From: Serilophus lunatus
Lineage: Eukaryota; Chordata; Aves; Passeriformes; Eurylaimidae
Length of the DNA: 64,000 nucleotides
Reading direction: 5' to 3'
Assembly: GCA_013399895.1 (NCBI GenBank)
Contig: VXBA01001336.1
Span: 664,307-728,306 of the forward strand
This document shows, one piece after another, positions 13,101 through 28,100 of the stretch (position 1 is the first letter of the stretch; each line of letters opens with the position of its first letter). A program made the position numbers and the translations under genes. The notes under the pieces are model-generated. The model ran no database searches, was not told where the DNA came from, and worked only from the letters and a program-made list of their open reading frames with translations.

Positions 13101-16100
13101 CAATCCTCTGGCTGTGCTCCTGTTTATAAGCCCAGAAGGCTGTTGGCCTCCTTTGCTGTAAATTGGCTTTGCATCGTTACTCCTCCTGAAGCCAGAGAAA
13201 CGATGATTTCTAGAACAGACGTTTCCAACTTCAACACCATAAACACTTGCAATGTTCCATTTCCCTTTATGCTGCTACAACTGGGCACTACATCACAGCC
13301 CCTACAGAACGTCTGCAAAAATGCCTGACGTTCTGTAACTCTGAAAAATATCAACACAATTTCAGGTTCCTAACACCAAGAATGGAGGAAAAAACAACCA
13401 TAAATAAATTCAGAACTGACTGAAGAATAGCAACATTGGGAACAGAAAAATACATTTCCAGGGCAGAATGCAGAGATGATACAGCCAAGGAACAAAACCA
13501 CACCGCAGTACTGAAGGAACGAACATCAGTGCATAGAAGCCCTATTTCACTCTCTGTAACAAGAGCCAAAGGCACACCACATCACAGTCCTGAGAGAGAG
13601 TCAACACAGGGGTTTTTATACACTTCCAAGCCCCAGACAGCTAAAACTGAACGAAAGGTAAATTTTAAATACTTGTTTTCACATCACAAGTATCAGCACT
13701 ACACAGTTTTCTTCATGCTTCATGCTGTGTTGCCTAGAGAAGATTTGACATTGCCTAATTTACACAAGTGTTTGCAGTTTTGCATTTCTGCTTCCCAGTC
13801 TCTACATTATTTCCTACCACTAAGCATCACAGATCCTTGTGTACCCAGAAAATATGCACCACAGTAAAGACACTTATTAAATAGTAAAATAAGCTTCCAA
13901 TTGGTATGAATGCAAAACCTTTGTACTACTCATTTCAGGTGAAGTTTTACATCCTTCAAACCTCCTGGAGAGAAAAATGTGATGGTCCTTAAGTATCACA
14001 TCTTTATTAGTCAGCTATCTGTGGTCCTGCATCTATTTTAACAAAATACTGCTAATGAGTAGTATTTTTTCTGAAAACTTTCCTGTCAGGTAGAACACAT
14101 ACAGTAAATTAAGTATTTTGTTACTAGGAAGGTATATGCATATTTTATTTGTAGTTTTGGAAGGGTTTTTTAAGTTTTGGAAAGTTTGTACTGTGTCAAA
14201 ACTCAACTGATTATTTCTAATTGTTTTAGCCTACTTTAACACCTTAAACTTCAGCATTACTAAATCTAAGAAAATCTTTTCAAAAAATACATCAGAAATA
14301 CAGTAATAATTAAGTGGAAGGCAGTGTTTGGAAGTTATTGAAGGTGTCTGATCTTTTCGAATTCCTGTATCCTTAAGAGCCACAATAAGCAGAAAAGACT
14401 TTAACTCAATTCCTGAACAGCTGTAATTACTGTTTATAACTATGTAAAGTATATATTAAAAAATTCCAAACCAAACACAGAGAACACACACAAACACCAT
14501 ATACATGCTTGAAAGCAATTTCCAACCCTGTGCTAAGCAACTGGCTTAAAAAAGCTTTCACATATATGTTACTGCAGGACACCATTGCAAACCTGCTTTT
14601 GTATCAAAAATTTCAATCCTGCTACATATTTCTATGTACACAAGAAGCTTAAAAACTGCCCTTACACAGCAACAGAGTAAGTTAACGTTTCCTCCTTCCC
14701 CAGGTTCCACGGAACTGTTTATAAAACTAACAAAGGTATGTGTCATTTAGACAGGGAATCAGACTTTATTGATATTGTTCCGAGTCAAACTGCAGCAGTA
14801 ACATATCAGCTGAATGATTAATTATCAGGTGTGTTGCTCTACATGGGAGGTTTCGATTTACCTGTTACAATCCTGAATGCAGTCAGTGCAGTTCCCTTCC
14901 TTGAGATAACATGCTGCTCTGTTTGAGTACAAGATACTTAAATCATCTGGACTTTGTTCTCCTAAAAGAAGTTACAATTAAAATCACAGACCATTACTAA
15001 AATGACACTCAAGAATTGAAGACCTGCATACTCCAAGCTGCCCCGCAGTGATGCAGTTTGCTGACACCGCAGAGCTAAGGAGCTTTCCTTTATCATGTCT
15101 CTTAGAACACGTAATTATTCAAACATAAATAGATGCCAATAGCTCTGCTTCAAGAAGATAAAACATTATTTCACTCATCTGTAAGGACAGACTTAGCTCA
15201 TCTGCAGGTCCTTTAAATCTAGGTCTGTTTAGACGATTTAAGGTATCACACTCACCTAGACCAGTGACACATTCAATTGCTTCCGAGTACTTGAGCACAG
15301 CTTCTCCGAACTGCCCGCTCTTGAACAACTCGTTTCCTTCGCTTTTCAGTTTCGCTGCAGCAGGAGGAAGTGAAGTGGAAGGGCTGCCGCCCGCCGCGGA
15401 GCCCCCGGCCCCGGAGCCCCCGCTCTCCCCATGGCTGTGCACGTAGCCATTGGCTTCACCCCCGCGGTCCCGCACGTGCTTTCCCGGCTCCTCCTCGGCC
15501 GTGCCCTTGCCCTTGCCCTGCCGGCTCTCCGCGGGCTGTCCGTGCTGCCGTGCGCCGCGCTCCGCCTTGCCCCGGCCGCGGCTCCTGCCGTGCGCGTTGC
15601 CCATCGTGGGTTCCCCGGCCCCGCCTGCACAGGGACAGGGACAGGGAGAGAGGGAGAGGCGCTGTGGCATCACCGGCGCCGACCATCGGCACCGAGCGCC
15701 GGGGGAGATCGCAGGTCCCCCCCCTATCCTGCGCCAGCCCAACGCCACCCCTCAGCAAACATTCCCAAGACCACGGGAAAATCCCGACTTACAAGTGACT
15801 GGCAGTTTTTATGGAGAAGGTGTTCCTGCGAAGTCCCGCGTCTGCCTGCTGGGGCCACGGGCACCCCCGTCCCGCAGTGTCGGAATGGTACAGCGCTCAC
15901 CCTGACATTAACCCCTTACGCACCGGCCGCTCCAACACCCTGCCGTGGGGCTTCCAAATTAAACCCTTGCGTGATAACTTTACATCACACAGCTGACAAA
16001 CTGTACACTTCAACACTCTCCTCAAACAGAACACAGCAGAAGGAGATAAAAGCTTATAAATCCTTCTCTAAAAGTTTTCATTTAAAGTCAAAAAACCTTT

Positions 16101-19100
16101 TATAGATGCTTCTGACCAACTTTCACTGCTATTTAATACCACTTTAATTAGGAAAAATCACAGAATAAGGATATCAGATAATAATATCTCAATTTTCCTT
16201 ATTCAGCTGAATTCCTACCAGAATACCACCACAGCATTCGAGAACAAACCTCTGCTGAGGGTCTGACCCCTGATACCACCAGTCACACAAAGTGTTTGGT
16301 AGTATTAAGATGCTGGATTTTCACCTTCCCCCAACTTGAAGTATTTATCTGTCCAATAGAATTCCTTCATCCCTTCATATATTGGAGTGATCCTTCCAAC
16401 TGACTCAAGTGAAACATTGACTCAATAAGGGTGAACTCCAGATTGTTCCAAATTATTATTTTTGTTAATGCACAAAACGTAACTGGAATGAAACTGAATG
16501 GGATGGGGGGAAAGCATAAGACCTTTTTGAAAACCGATTCTCTGCTGTCTAATAGAAACAAGCTGCAACTGCCTCTTCCCTACCTGTGATGTCTGTTTTG
16601 GAATGCCAGGTTCAGTACTCCCCACTGGGCACAATAATAGGATAAAGCTACCCACACATTTTTATAGACCTTGACTATTTACACACACATTCACCAAAAC
16701 AGAATAAAATTAAATGTCACAGACAAGCATATGATAGGACAAGCCTCTAGAAAACACAGCAAAACACCAACTGCTAGAGCAAGTCAGAAAGAGCAAGGCA
16801 GGCAGATAATATGTGATGTGAATGTCATTAATGTGAACATCACTTCCTGCACACAGGAGAAAATTCCCTGAAGATGAAGTATACAGAACCAGTCCTGGAT
16901 TTAACTAGCATTTGGAGTTCCCTTGAAAATAGGAATACTCACAGCATGGCACAAGAATAACGGTGGCAGAATGAAACACAACATAATCCTGTTCACAGTG
17001 AATTCACTTGTTATGACATTTTCAAGTCTCATCCACTCTGGACTAGCTTCATCTGAAGAGAACTGGAATGTTCCAAATCTCCACAGATTAATTTTTTAAC
17101 ATTTTTACAGTATTTTTTTCTTCATTTGCCACCAACTGTCACCAAGTATCTGGTTTTTATTGTGTGTTTTTGGTTTAGATGATTGAGATTGTACCTGGAT
17201 TGTTCTGAGCCAGAACACAAAACAAACTTCTCAAATAACTCTGATCCCTGCTTAGGAGCACTCTTTGTTTATAAAAAATGAAAAATGACTGGCACTGTAA
17301 CTGAGGGTTTTTTGTAACTTTAGGATATGCATTGCAAATGCAATTCTAGACTGCATTTTCAATGCTATTTATTTTACCATGTACTAAATTTTCACGTCAC
17401 ATCACATGCTTGCAATAGAGCCTAAAAGCAATACTGTTTTACACACTATACATGTTAATTATGAATTTCTTATTCAGACAGTTTACAATTCTTAAAAAAA
17501 CAAAGCAAAACTAGCAGATGAACCAACACACTGGAAAGAGGATCAAGGAATACAGAATACTTATTATATCAGATAACAAGGTGGCCAAATGTCTTCACAC
17601 AAGACCTCATCAATAAGGTTTTTAGCCATAAGGAGGACAGACTAGAGTCAATTACTCAAGACTACAATGGCAAAGAAACTTCTATTACAGTAAAATTCTA
17701 GTCACAGGGACTACCACAAATTAAGATATGGATAGCTGTGAATTCATATATGACATAAAGGTCAGGAGTTAAGGATACAAAGCAGCCAGTAAACATTAAC
17801 CAATGTTATTGTTTGGTTCATCTCAACTACCTGAGAGCCTCGGTGGCTGAGGAGAGTACAGACAATACAAGGAATGCCAAAACACTGCAGCAAGCACAAT
17901 GGATCACTGGAGTAGTTAATGGCCTCCTCTCAAATACACTTTCCTTCTCAACAAATCAAAAACTTCAAAATGCAAATCTTTGACCTTACTCACTGTTCTC
18001 TATCAAAAGCCACGAAAGATTAACACATTAATTCTTCAGAGCTAAAGACAACAAAAAATATCTTGATTTTTTTCCCCAATCTCTAAACTATAAGCTTAGT
18101 GGGAATGCACTAGGTCTACCAAGTAGAATGTGAAATAGATGTGATTACATAACTGGACTGCTGGACTGCAGGTGACTGCATGACTAGACATACAGAGAAG
18201 ACACATAAATAGTTTAGTCTACCTATTGCTGTTAGGTTTACAAACATTTTTATTCATTAGCTGAACTAAATTTATATTTGTTCCCAGTTGTACAAGAAAA
18301 CACAGAGTAGTCTATGAAGATGTTTGCCACTCAGATCTCAGAAATAGTTAAGTGTATCCCACGAACACATAGGCCACTGACACCAACTGACAACCTTCCC
18401 TACATTTAAAAGCCTGACCTTTCAGCAGCAGAATGCAAGTCTTCCTGTGGAGCCAGAGGGCACCTAGTCATCTGAATGCTCCCAAGGAAAAAGCAATCCC
18501 GAATTAACCAGTACATAAGGCCAGGGACACGATCCATCCTTTCTGCCAGGGATTTAGCTGAGTAGATTTAGTGGACATCAACTGATTTTGAAAAATGTAT
18601 TTTCCTTAAATGTGCGTGCAAGTAACGCATTATTATATCACATATGGACAGTCTAACACTCATGATGAAGTTGACATTAAATCAGTTGGATTTTCTAAGA
18701 TAAAGAATTCCATAGGCACAGAAACCATAAAAGTCACTACTGTCACGCCTCATGGCTTCTGACTGTGCCAGTACCCTCATCTCAGCAAGTCTTGCAGTTG
18801 GTCACACACCAATCCAGGAACGGGAGCTACACTTCAACTGCTTCCAAACTACACACATACAGTACAAGAATTACATGTTATTTGCCCCTAATATATACTT
18901 TCAGAGCACAGAGATGACCTCTTATGTTAAAAACCTAAAAAAGATCGATAGTTTCCAAAACAAACAACAACAAAAATTACAGACCACAGGACCATTTTTA
19001 CACCCTTTGGTCCAATCAAGGGAAGGAAAATGCAGAATCAAAATGTGGTGGTGGTGGTAAGGCAGGAAGCTGTGTGAGAGAGACAAAACATTCTACAACA

Positions 19101-22100
19101 CCAGAAGAAATTTCTAACTGGGTCCACATTGAAGGATAGGTATAAAATTACACAGGGCACAGGGAAATAGGTGACTTACAGCAACCTTTTCCATCTGTCT
19201 ATATTATACCCATACAAGAAAGAATTCCAAAGCTGTGTAATAAAATTGGATTCTAGATTTCACACTTGGATCATTAAGCAATGAATGTAATTTCGGTCTT
19301 AAAATTCTTTGCAAGCAACTGTGGATGAATAAGCATTGCAATATCCAAGGCAGTGATTTTTTTCCACAGGTTAAAATAAAATAGGAAATTATATAACATT
19401 ACTTTTATCTCCACCACTTCTTTCACATTCTTCTGTATTCTCCCCTCTTTCTTCATCATTTTCTGAACTTTCTATTTCTTCAATAAGTATTCTTTTTCCT
19501 TTGCCTTGAGTCTCAGATACAGGCTTTAAACCTTTCAGTTTCTCTTCAATTTCCAACAGATTTTTCTACAACAGAGAAAAAAACAGCAATAGCAGAAGCC
19601 ATTTTTATTATGTGTATAAGTTAAAAATTATATACAGCAAACACTATATATAATAAATAATCCATGTGAGATCCTGAAGAACTATCAAGATGCTACCAAT
19701 ATGAAAAGAGGGTAAATAAATATGGATTTCCCAAGAGTCAGCATCAAAACCAAGATTAACACTCACTTCTGTCTCTCTCAGAAGATATCACACAAATAAA
19801 TAAGCACTTTTGTGAATGAACTGCTTAAGCAAAAAAAACTAAATTGAAAGGATAAAAATATATTTACTACTGTGTATCTGGCATGGTCTACTAAGGAGAG
19901 ATATGTGGAAAATAGGGTCTCTACAAAATATAAAATTATACTAAAATCAAAGTCAAAATTTATGCTATGGAGAATCAGATGTCTGATGGTTATCTGATGG
20001 AGGAATGTAACTGATAGAACTAGAACCAAGAGACAACAATCTCTTAACAGTGTGGCAGGTCACTGTTGAAGCTCTTCTTGTAAGAGCTTCAATTACATGA
20101 TCAAACAGCTTCTCATTCCACAACATTTTTTATAACTCAAAAAACCCCCAACTTTAACTGCACATAGAATCATCAATGTTGGAAGAGATCCCTAAGATCA
20201 TAAAGTCCCACTGTTAACCCTGCACTGTCACTGGAACCCTTCAACCACTTCATGCTTCCAGGGCATGCACTATTCTGAATCTAATTCAATGCTGTGAAAG
20301 AAGTGCCACCTCAGGACTCCTTTCTGTCTCAAGAAAAAGACAGGAACAGCATCAAGCAAAGATTCACAGAAAAAGAGCAGTTCACTGTGAGAAATGCCCA
20401 GTATTGAAGATTCTCAGGACATGTAGAGTCCAAATGCAAGGACTGTGTTCCGACCTGCAAAACACCCCTAAGACACCAATGCATGGACATAAACCAATCC
20501 TCTCCTAAACAGCTGAAGTAATATTGCACAAGGACCACATCCCGACCTTGATTTTCAAAGAAAGCATCTGGCTTTCTTAGATCCAAAATTGGCTAAGAAA
20601 GGTCCAAATTTATAAGAGTGAATCAAAAGTTTTTCATTCTAGCCTGGAGGTGAGAAATAAGGACATCATGCTGAAGAGAGGACAGAACCCAGGTCCTCTC
20701 TTTGTGTTGACTTTACCACTACAACAATAAAAGCTTGGCATCTCTGCTGAATTTTTCTTTTGATTATGTGTCCAACTGAAATGCACCTATCCCAATGGAT
20801 CTTTTTGAGAGAAATTTCCAAATAACTTTTATCAGCTAAGACACTAATACTGAAAGCATGTTCAGCAGTAAATTTTTAGGGACCTAAATTACATCAATAT
20901 AGATTTTTTTCACTATTAAGTTGTGAACAGAAGGTCCGACCACATTTAAGTAACTAATTTCCACCACGACATGATCAGTGGCATAGCCTCAAAACTCATA
21001 TTCAAATGAAAGAACATAAAATGTGCTCACTTTATGCTACAATTGCATACAATCTCTCTCTAGCCATATTCAACTCACTGATTATTACCTTAGCTGTAGG
21101 GTTTTCTGGTTCAACACACAATACTTGAATCAGGTCCTCTAAAGCTGTCTGGTAATTCTGCAGCCGACTGTGTACAGTGGCACGGCGCATCAGAGCTACA
21201 AAGCAACAAAGTGTATTGTTTAGGTATTTAAAGCATAAAGTGGATAAAAAGAACACAATTTTTTCTGGACATATTAAAAATTTTAAAAGCTGTTGTACAC
21301 TTAAGTTACTTCATAATGACTCTATATTAGTAATAATTGTTGATAATTTTCAATAATGCAATTTCACATGACACCTTTTGAGATAGCAGTTGTTAATTCT
21401 GAAGCACCTTTTCATGTTATTCAAATTTTTTCCCTCTACCCATGCAAATACAGGTAGCTACATTCAAGTCTTTGCCTTCAGAAACTATTAAATCAGCAAC
21501 TTTCATTGTTTTCATGTTGTAAGGTAATTAATACTTCAGTGTGGGGATTATGGAAGCATTACACTGCATTACAATGCTCGAAACAGGATGAACTGCATAA
21601 AACTTCCCCAACCCCCAAAAAACTGTTGAAATTACTTTTGGGAGCTACACCGTTTCCTCTGTTAAGTCTGTTAAGTCAACTAACAACATGAAAGGGTATA
21701 TAACCATGTTATTTGTTAGAGAGAAAATAATACACAGCAGGGTAACTTTTATGTTCTACTTTACCTTTGACATTGCCAGGTTCCATATCTAGTACCTTCT
21801 CACAATCCTGCAGAGCACTGTCCCAATCCTGGAGTTTGATTTCTGCTTGAGCTTTGTTATTATATGCAGCTGCAGTTGGCATTACTGATATACTCCTAAA
21901 ATAAGGGAATATTATCCATGGTGGGCTCATAATTAGAAAACCTGAATGTAGAAACATTTCTCTGTTGGAAATGGGAAACAGTATTATAACAATATTAATA
22001 CTGATATTTAGCTACAGCAGTGGTTGGAAATTCCCTCTTGTGAGACCAAAGGCAACAATCCACCACCAAGTTTCCTGTCTTCAGAGGCTTATTGCTTGCC

Positions 22101-25100
22101 AGGGCCTGGACCTGAGATGTTGCAGACAAGACGCCATGGCTCCTCTGTCACTTATACTACAACCCCTTCCTGCCATCCATGCAGATTCCAACAAAACTGC
22201 CAAATGAAACCTTTGAGTGTCAAGAGTAATCACAGAGCTCTGGAGGTTATGATGAAGAGCATTGGGGGGTGGAGGGAGCACCAATGGTCTTCTCCTTGGT
22301 CCTGCTTGTAAAAGTGAGTGACTTGGGCAGCAGCGATGCTTAGATGCACATGACAGAGGGGCGCCAGGGAATCTTTGCCAACAACCTTGCTAACTTAGCA
22401 AGGATAACCCTAAACTGAGTTCACTGGGTAGAGTGGGAAATAGGAAAGTGCCAGGAGAAGAACACACTGGAACAGACTCACACTTCCCTTGTAAAAAAAA
22501 GCATGGCTGGAGGACAAGATCAAGCATTTGTGCACAAATGCACAATGCATGGGGATCAAAAAAAGAATAAAAGGTCTGTGCAGCTATGAACTCAGGAGGA
22601 TAAGAGATACGGTGGGATAACCTGTGTGGCTGTGCTGTGATGGAGACATGCAGACCCTTTTGAAAGACAAGAAGGAAATGCATTCCAGTCCAAGCAGTGA
22701 TTAAATGTGTGAAGGTTTGTCTTGGAACAGGCAAGAGTCTGGCAAGCCAATCAAGAAAGCCAGTGGGTTAGAGTAAGTGGTCAGACTGACATGGTGACAT
22801 CATGGTAAGCACTTGCTTCAGACTGCCTGATGAAGAAGAGCAAGCAAATCGAGTCTTCTTCAGGCAACTAGATGAAGTCTGGAGGAAGTCTCAATTTCAG
22901 GCTTTGGTTAAGGAAACAGAATATAACCTAATTTCAGATGTGGTATCAGGAAACTGGCCAGTGTTACTACAAGACTGCTCTGTACCATCTTTGAAGAGTC
23001 CTGTTGGCTGGGAGAGGTTCCTGTTGACCAGTAAAGGCAAGTGCCCCCTCCATCTTCAAGGATGGCAAGGTTCCTGAGCACATCGAGGATAAGGATGTGA
23101 TTGGCTACAGGATCACAGGCAACCCAAAAGAAAACCATGCAAAGTCCAGCCTGATAGTCTTGTTTGCTTAGTGGCTCAGTGATGGAAGAAAGAACTATGG
23201 CTGTAGCAAAGCCTTTCACATAATCTCCCATAGTATTCTTATATCCAAATAGGTAAAACATGGATGGGTAAGTGGACAATAAGGCAGACAGAAAAATAGT
23301 TGGATTGCTGGGCTCAAAGAATTGGGCCCTAAAAGCTCAACTGGTGACCAGCTACTAGAGGCCTCCTTTTGGGATCGATACCTTATCAGGAGGTATAAGA
23401 AGGCACCCCCAGGACGTTTGTCAATGATACAAAACTGGAGGGAAATAGTCAGTAATACACTGGACAGCAGAACTCCACTCATAGGGACATTAACAGGCCG
23501 GAGGAAGGGACTGGCAGACTTGTCAGGAAGTTAAAGGCAAGCACAAAATCCTTCACCTGAGACCAAGTAGTCCACTGAACACTAAATAAGACAAGCAATT
23601 TTTGAAAGTCTCTTTTTTTTTTGTAATCTTGTGTTCATACACTTTTTTCTGGACTGCTACTAATTACAGTATTATGATGAAGCTGCACATAGTGATTTTT
23701 TTAATCTCCTAAGAAGATGTTATAGAATCAATTTTACTTATCAACAATTGAGACAATCTTGCCAATGAAGACAATCCTACCAAAACCTTTAATTACAGTT
23801 AATTTCTAATTAATTTAGTTTCTGAACACACTGCTTATCCTTTTATTTTTGTAAACGTGCATTTGAATCTCAATGGTTTTGAAAAATCTTTAGAAGTTTG
23901 TGGCATCTGCAGACTGCATTCCATCACTATTTAGCCACATCTCTTCCTAATAAATAAAAATTAGTATCAGGATGCAATAGTACTTTAAGTGTTTTTCTGT
24001 CAAATCTTTTTTCCCCTTTTGAAAAAAATCTAATTGTCATTAGTTTCTTATGTGTAGCTCTAAAAATAATATTCACAAGTAACAGTTATTAAAATCAAAG
24101 AACACAGTAGTATTTACTCACCGAGTATAATATGTCACTGCTTCCACATAATCACCAATGGCAAAGGCCTCATTGCCCTTCTCTTTTTCACGAGTAGCAA
24201 TAAAAATTTTCTCTCTCTTTGTCATTCCTAGCAAAAAATATTTCTACATAACAAAAACTAAGAACTTGCATGGATGTAATCAAAACACTGCCAGCTAAAA
24301 TACTTTGAATGTCACAGTCTGCATAAGTTTTAAAAAGCACATGGCTTATTGCAAAACATATTTGTATTTTATTTTCTGTACTAAAACCTAAACTCTTCTG
24401 ATAGTCATACAATTCAGTGTGCTATGACTAATTTGTAGCACTAGATGTGTGCTTTACTTCTTTACCTAGAGCTCTCAACCTAAACACAAGATAAACATTC
24501 TAGCTGACTCTTACCAAGACTTCATTGTTTTCAAGTACAGCTTCAAGCTCAGTTGATGACCTAACAACTTTTATCATATTTAGAAGCTGAAAAATAGAGA
24601 CACTAAATCTATTGTATATTTCTTTCATTTGTATTCACATTGTACAACACATTACAAAATTATGTTTCCAAGACATTACCAGTTGTGTCTATTTTCTTTT
24701 CTATAACAGGTAGACTTGGCCTACTGAAGAATCTTGCTTTTGAGTTACTTTCTTCACAGCTTTCGTCAATTTTAGAACATTCCTTTTCCACATCAAACCT
24801 TAAAAATAAAGACAAATTCAATAATGCTGCACAGCAAGACACCTTGGCTAATAGAAAGATATATTATATTTCCAAATGAAATATAATATATATGTATAAA
24901 CCAAAGGAAAAGGGATAAAGGCTATGTTCAATTATCTGTGACCAGTTAGGAAAAAGATGTTTAGTCTTATTTCCTTTCCTTGTGTACTTCTTGTGTGTTT
25001 CTCCTGTTTATACATTACCTTCTCTCTTCTGCTTAAAGCCAAACCTAGAAAAATCTCTGCCTTACCTCTTCACCATCTCCCCAAAAGACAGGCTAAATTT

Positions 25101-28100
25101 AAGGATTGGTGTCATCAGGCTCAATCTCAGCCCTATCAAACATCTCTATTAACCATTGCCAAAATCACTAAGAAACAGCTTCAAAGCAATTCATACAGTA
25201 AACCTGAGAGAGATTTCAAAATAGTCTCAGGCATTTCCAAAACCACTCTGAAGCAGTTTTTGAAAACAGTGTTCAGGGATTGATACAAAAAAATATTGCT
25301 GCCATAGTTCTTTAAAACAAATACAATACAAATACATATCCAATGCCTACACTACTAGAAATACCGTGCTTGGTGTTTAATGAAAAATTAGCCTTTGCTT
25401 TCCACAATGATCTCGACAATAATTTCTGAAATAAAGAGACCATTTTGAAAATTTATCCAGTTCAAAACCTTTTCAGGTAAGGCTAATCGATCTCCATTTT
25501 GAATCTGATCTTTTGCTAGCTTACTTTTACCTTTTTATCATAAATTAACCACATTTCAAATAAGTGTTTTTAGGTAATTTTCAAACAAAAAAATTGTAAA
25601 GATTTGAGTATAATTTCTAAACTTTCAACATGTTTGAAAAACACAGCATGCTTTAAATTAGAAAATTTATTTCAAACAACTTCTGTTTCAGTATACTTGT
25701 AATCCCAAATAAATACATCATATGGGGAAATTCACAAACTGTAGTACTATGAACATGCTAAAGCACTTAAAAATTGTGCAAATAAAATTGCCAACAAGAT
25801 CCACAAACGATCACTTTGGAAATTTGGATTACAGTGTTAAGAGGGATAAAAGGATGAATTGTTGCAGAAGTTGTTCTGATAGCCTATTTTCTTTGTCCAC
25901 ATTTAACAGGAAGGCCTCACTTTCTGAAACATACACACATGAAAACAACCAATGTGCACAACTGTGTGTACAAACAATGTCTTATACAGAACAGGGTTTT
26001 TCAAGAGTCTTTGGTTGGAGTTTCGTTGCCCAAATCCCACAACATTTAGGTGTAGCTCCCCATCTACTGCACTGCAAACTCATGCCTCCTCACTCTGATT
26101 CTACAGTGTCATATCCCACACTTCAGAAGCTGGAGAAATGTTTCTACCACGCAAAACAGAGAAGTGCGTGCTTTTCCCCCTCTGTGTTCAACAATTTGGC
26201 CATCAATCTGTCTCATAAGCTGGGAGGGTAATATGCCACCAATATATGATGCAGAGAGTGCTTTTATATCAGAGCTTCATCCACTCTCAAAATCATTACT
26301 GCCTAAACCTCTGTTACGTGTAATTACACCTCAGCAAACTGATGCACCTGCCTGAAGCTCATTCTTTGAGGTCAGTAGGACTCAGCGCAGGAGTTAAGTA
26401 TTCATGAGTTTTGTTTTTAATTTAGAATCGTGACTTTAGTTATAGAGAAGATAAAATTTATAAGCCCATGCTAAATAACCCTGGAACTGCTTTCAAAAGA
26501 CTCATCAATTAAATTAATTGTAATTCTTTCTTTTTTGTACCTCTATTATTTCCTTGATGCTGAACAGAAAAATATGAAAAAAAAAATCACTTTTTATTTT
26601 TCTGCTGACTTGCCTTATTTCACACATTTTATATGAAAGTATAGACTAACTTGCTCCCAGGTGTTAGCAACACAATGCATCATTTAACAGAATATTTATT
26701 AAGAAAAAAATGAAGTCACAGTTCCCTGAAGTGTTGACCTTACTACTGTGTTTCTGGAAAATACAACGTGTTCCCTAATTAAACAAATAAATAAGATTTA
26801 CTAAAAACTTCAGTATAAAGGATTTAACATACTTGTCCCATTCACTGTAATCCCGTGGTATGTTTCTCTTGTTTCTTTGTTTGTTTTGCAGTTTTTTGCT
26901 CTGAAAGAAAAACAAACTAAACTGTAAAACTCTAAACCAGTTTTTTGTAGTCTGTATTTGGTTTTGTTTCTGCAATACATATTCCTAGTAATAAACACTA
27001 TTCAAGACTGATCTCAGCATAATCCTGAAAATGTAATTCATCTTGCTTTAAAGAAAATATTTATGCATTTCATGTACCATGGTAATCTGAGGAGCTCCTG
27101 GGTCTCCACTTACTCTCCACTGCCCTGCTACCTGTCACAGAGGCACTGAATAAAACTTTCAGACAGGAGACTGCTCTCTCTAATTCCTATCTAGTGATGC
27201 CACCTTCCCAACCATCCTTTCAACACAGCAAGGGAGAACCCAGTCTTGACATGAAGATTCAATCAATAGCCTGGTTTTTAGGCCAGTCTTTCCCAGGAGA
27301 ATGCAAGACACAGATTTTGATAGTCTCTGGAATCCTTACAACAAACTTACACATTACTGACTGCAAAATAATGTCTGGACTTCTTTTGACTACTGATCAG
27401 TCCACTAAAGCTAATTCCTAAGATTTACATTCACTCTAGCTTATAGACAAGCTTCCTAAGATTTACATTCACTCTAGCTTATAGACAAGCTCCATCATTG
27501 AGGTTTGCCTTACCTAAAATTTATCTAGGGTTTTCCTGTAACAATCAGTCCCAAAACCAGATTTGACTCACTTGTATTGCCACCCATCTCCTACACTAAT
27601 GGAAACTATCTCCATAGCTGTCCCCTTTGGCATCTCTTCTATTACTGTCATGAGACTATATTTCTGGTATGTCCCTCCCTGCTTGTTGACTTCAAAATAC
27701 TTAATAGCAAGGTGTGGTTCCCAACAGGTATTTCACAGTGGAACAGCCAGTTCAGAACATTCCCATCTTCTCTGTCCTGGCCATTTAGCCCTCCCAATAC
27801 CTTGCAATCCATCATTCTCTGAGCTAGACCAGCGTAATTCTTTGTAGAGTTGCAGATTTACAATTTTCTGTTTTCAAGAAAACAATAGAGATCACTGTGC
27901 AATCCTCAAATACCTGAAGCATTTCAACTAAGCACGTGATGAACTGGACCAAAGAAACAAGCAGCAGCCTCTTAAACTTGCTTTGCCAGTCACATAACAC
28001 TGTAACAAGGACATACTTCTGTAGCTGCATGTAAACAACCCAATTTACATAATGCAAATGTGGCCCTTCCTGTAAACACTTCTGACTATCTATAATGTTA

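Noticed and set aside
15370..16105. Plus-strand ORFs of 142-224 residues over SPAG1 exon 10
   Set aside because: Antisense shadows of a GC-rich SPAG1 coding exon.
23880..23945. Minus-strand reading MWLNSDGMQSADATNF checked as a possible extra exon
   Set aside because: Stops soon on both sides, no paired splice sites in a usable phase, and no WCGPC-like continuation for the orphan exon at 24.5 kb.
25722..26231. 169-residue plus-strand ORF in SPAG1 intron 4
   Set aside because: No recognisable domain, no splice or promoter context, and AT-rich intronic composition.
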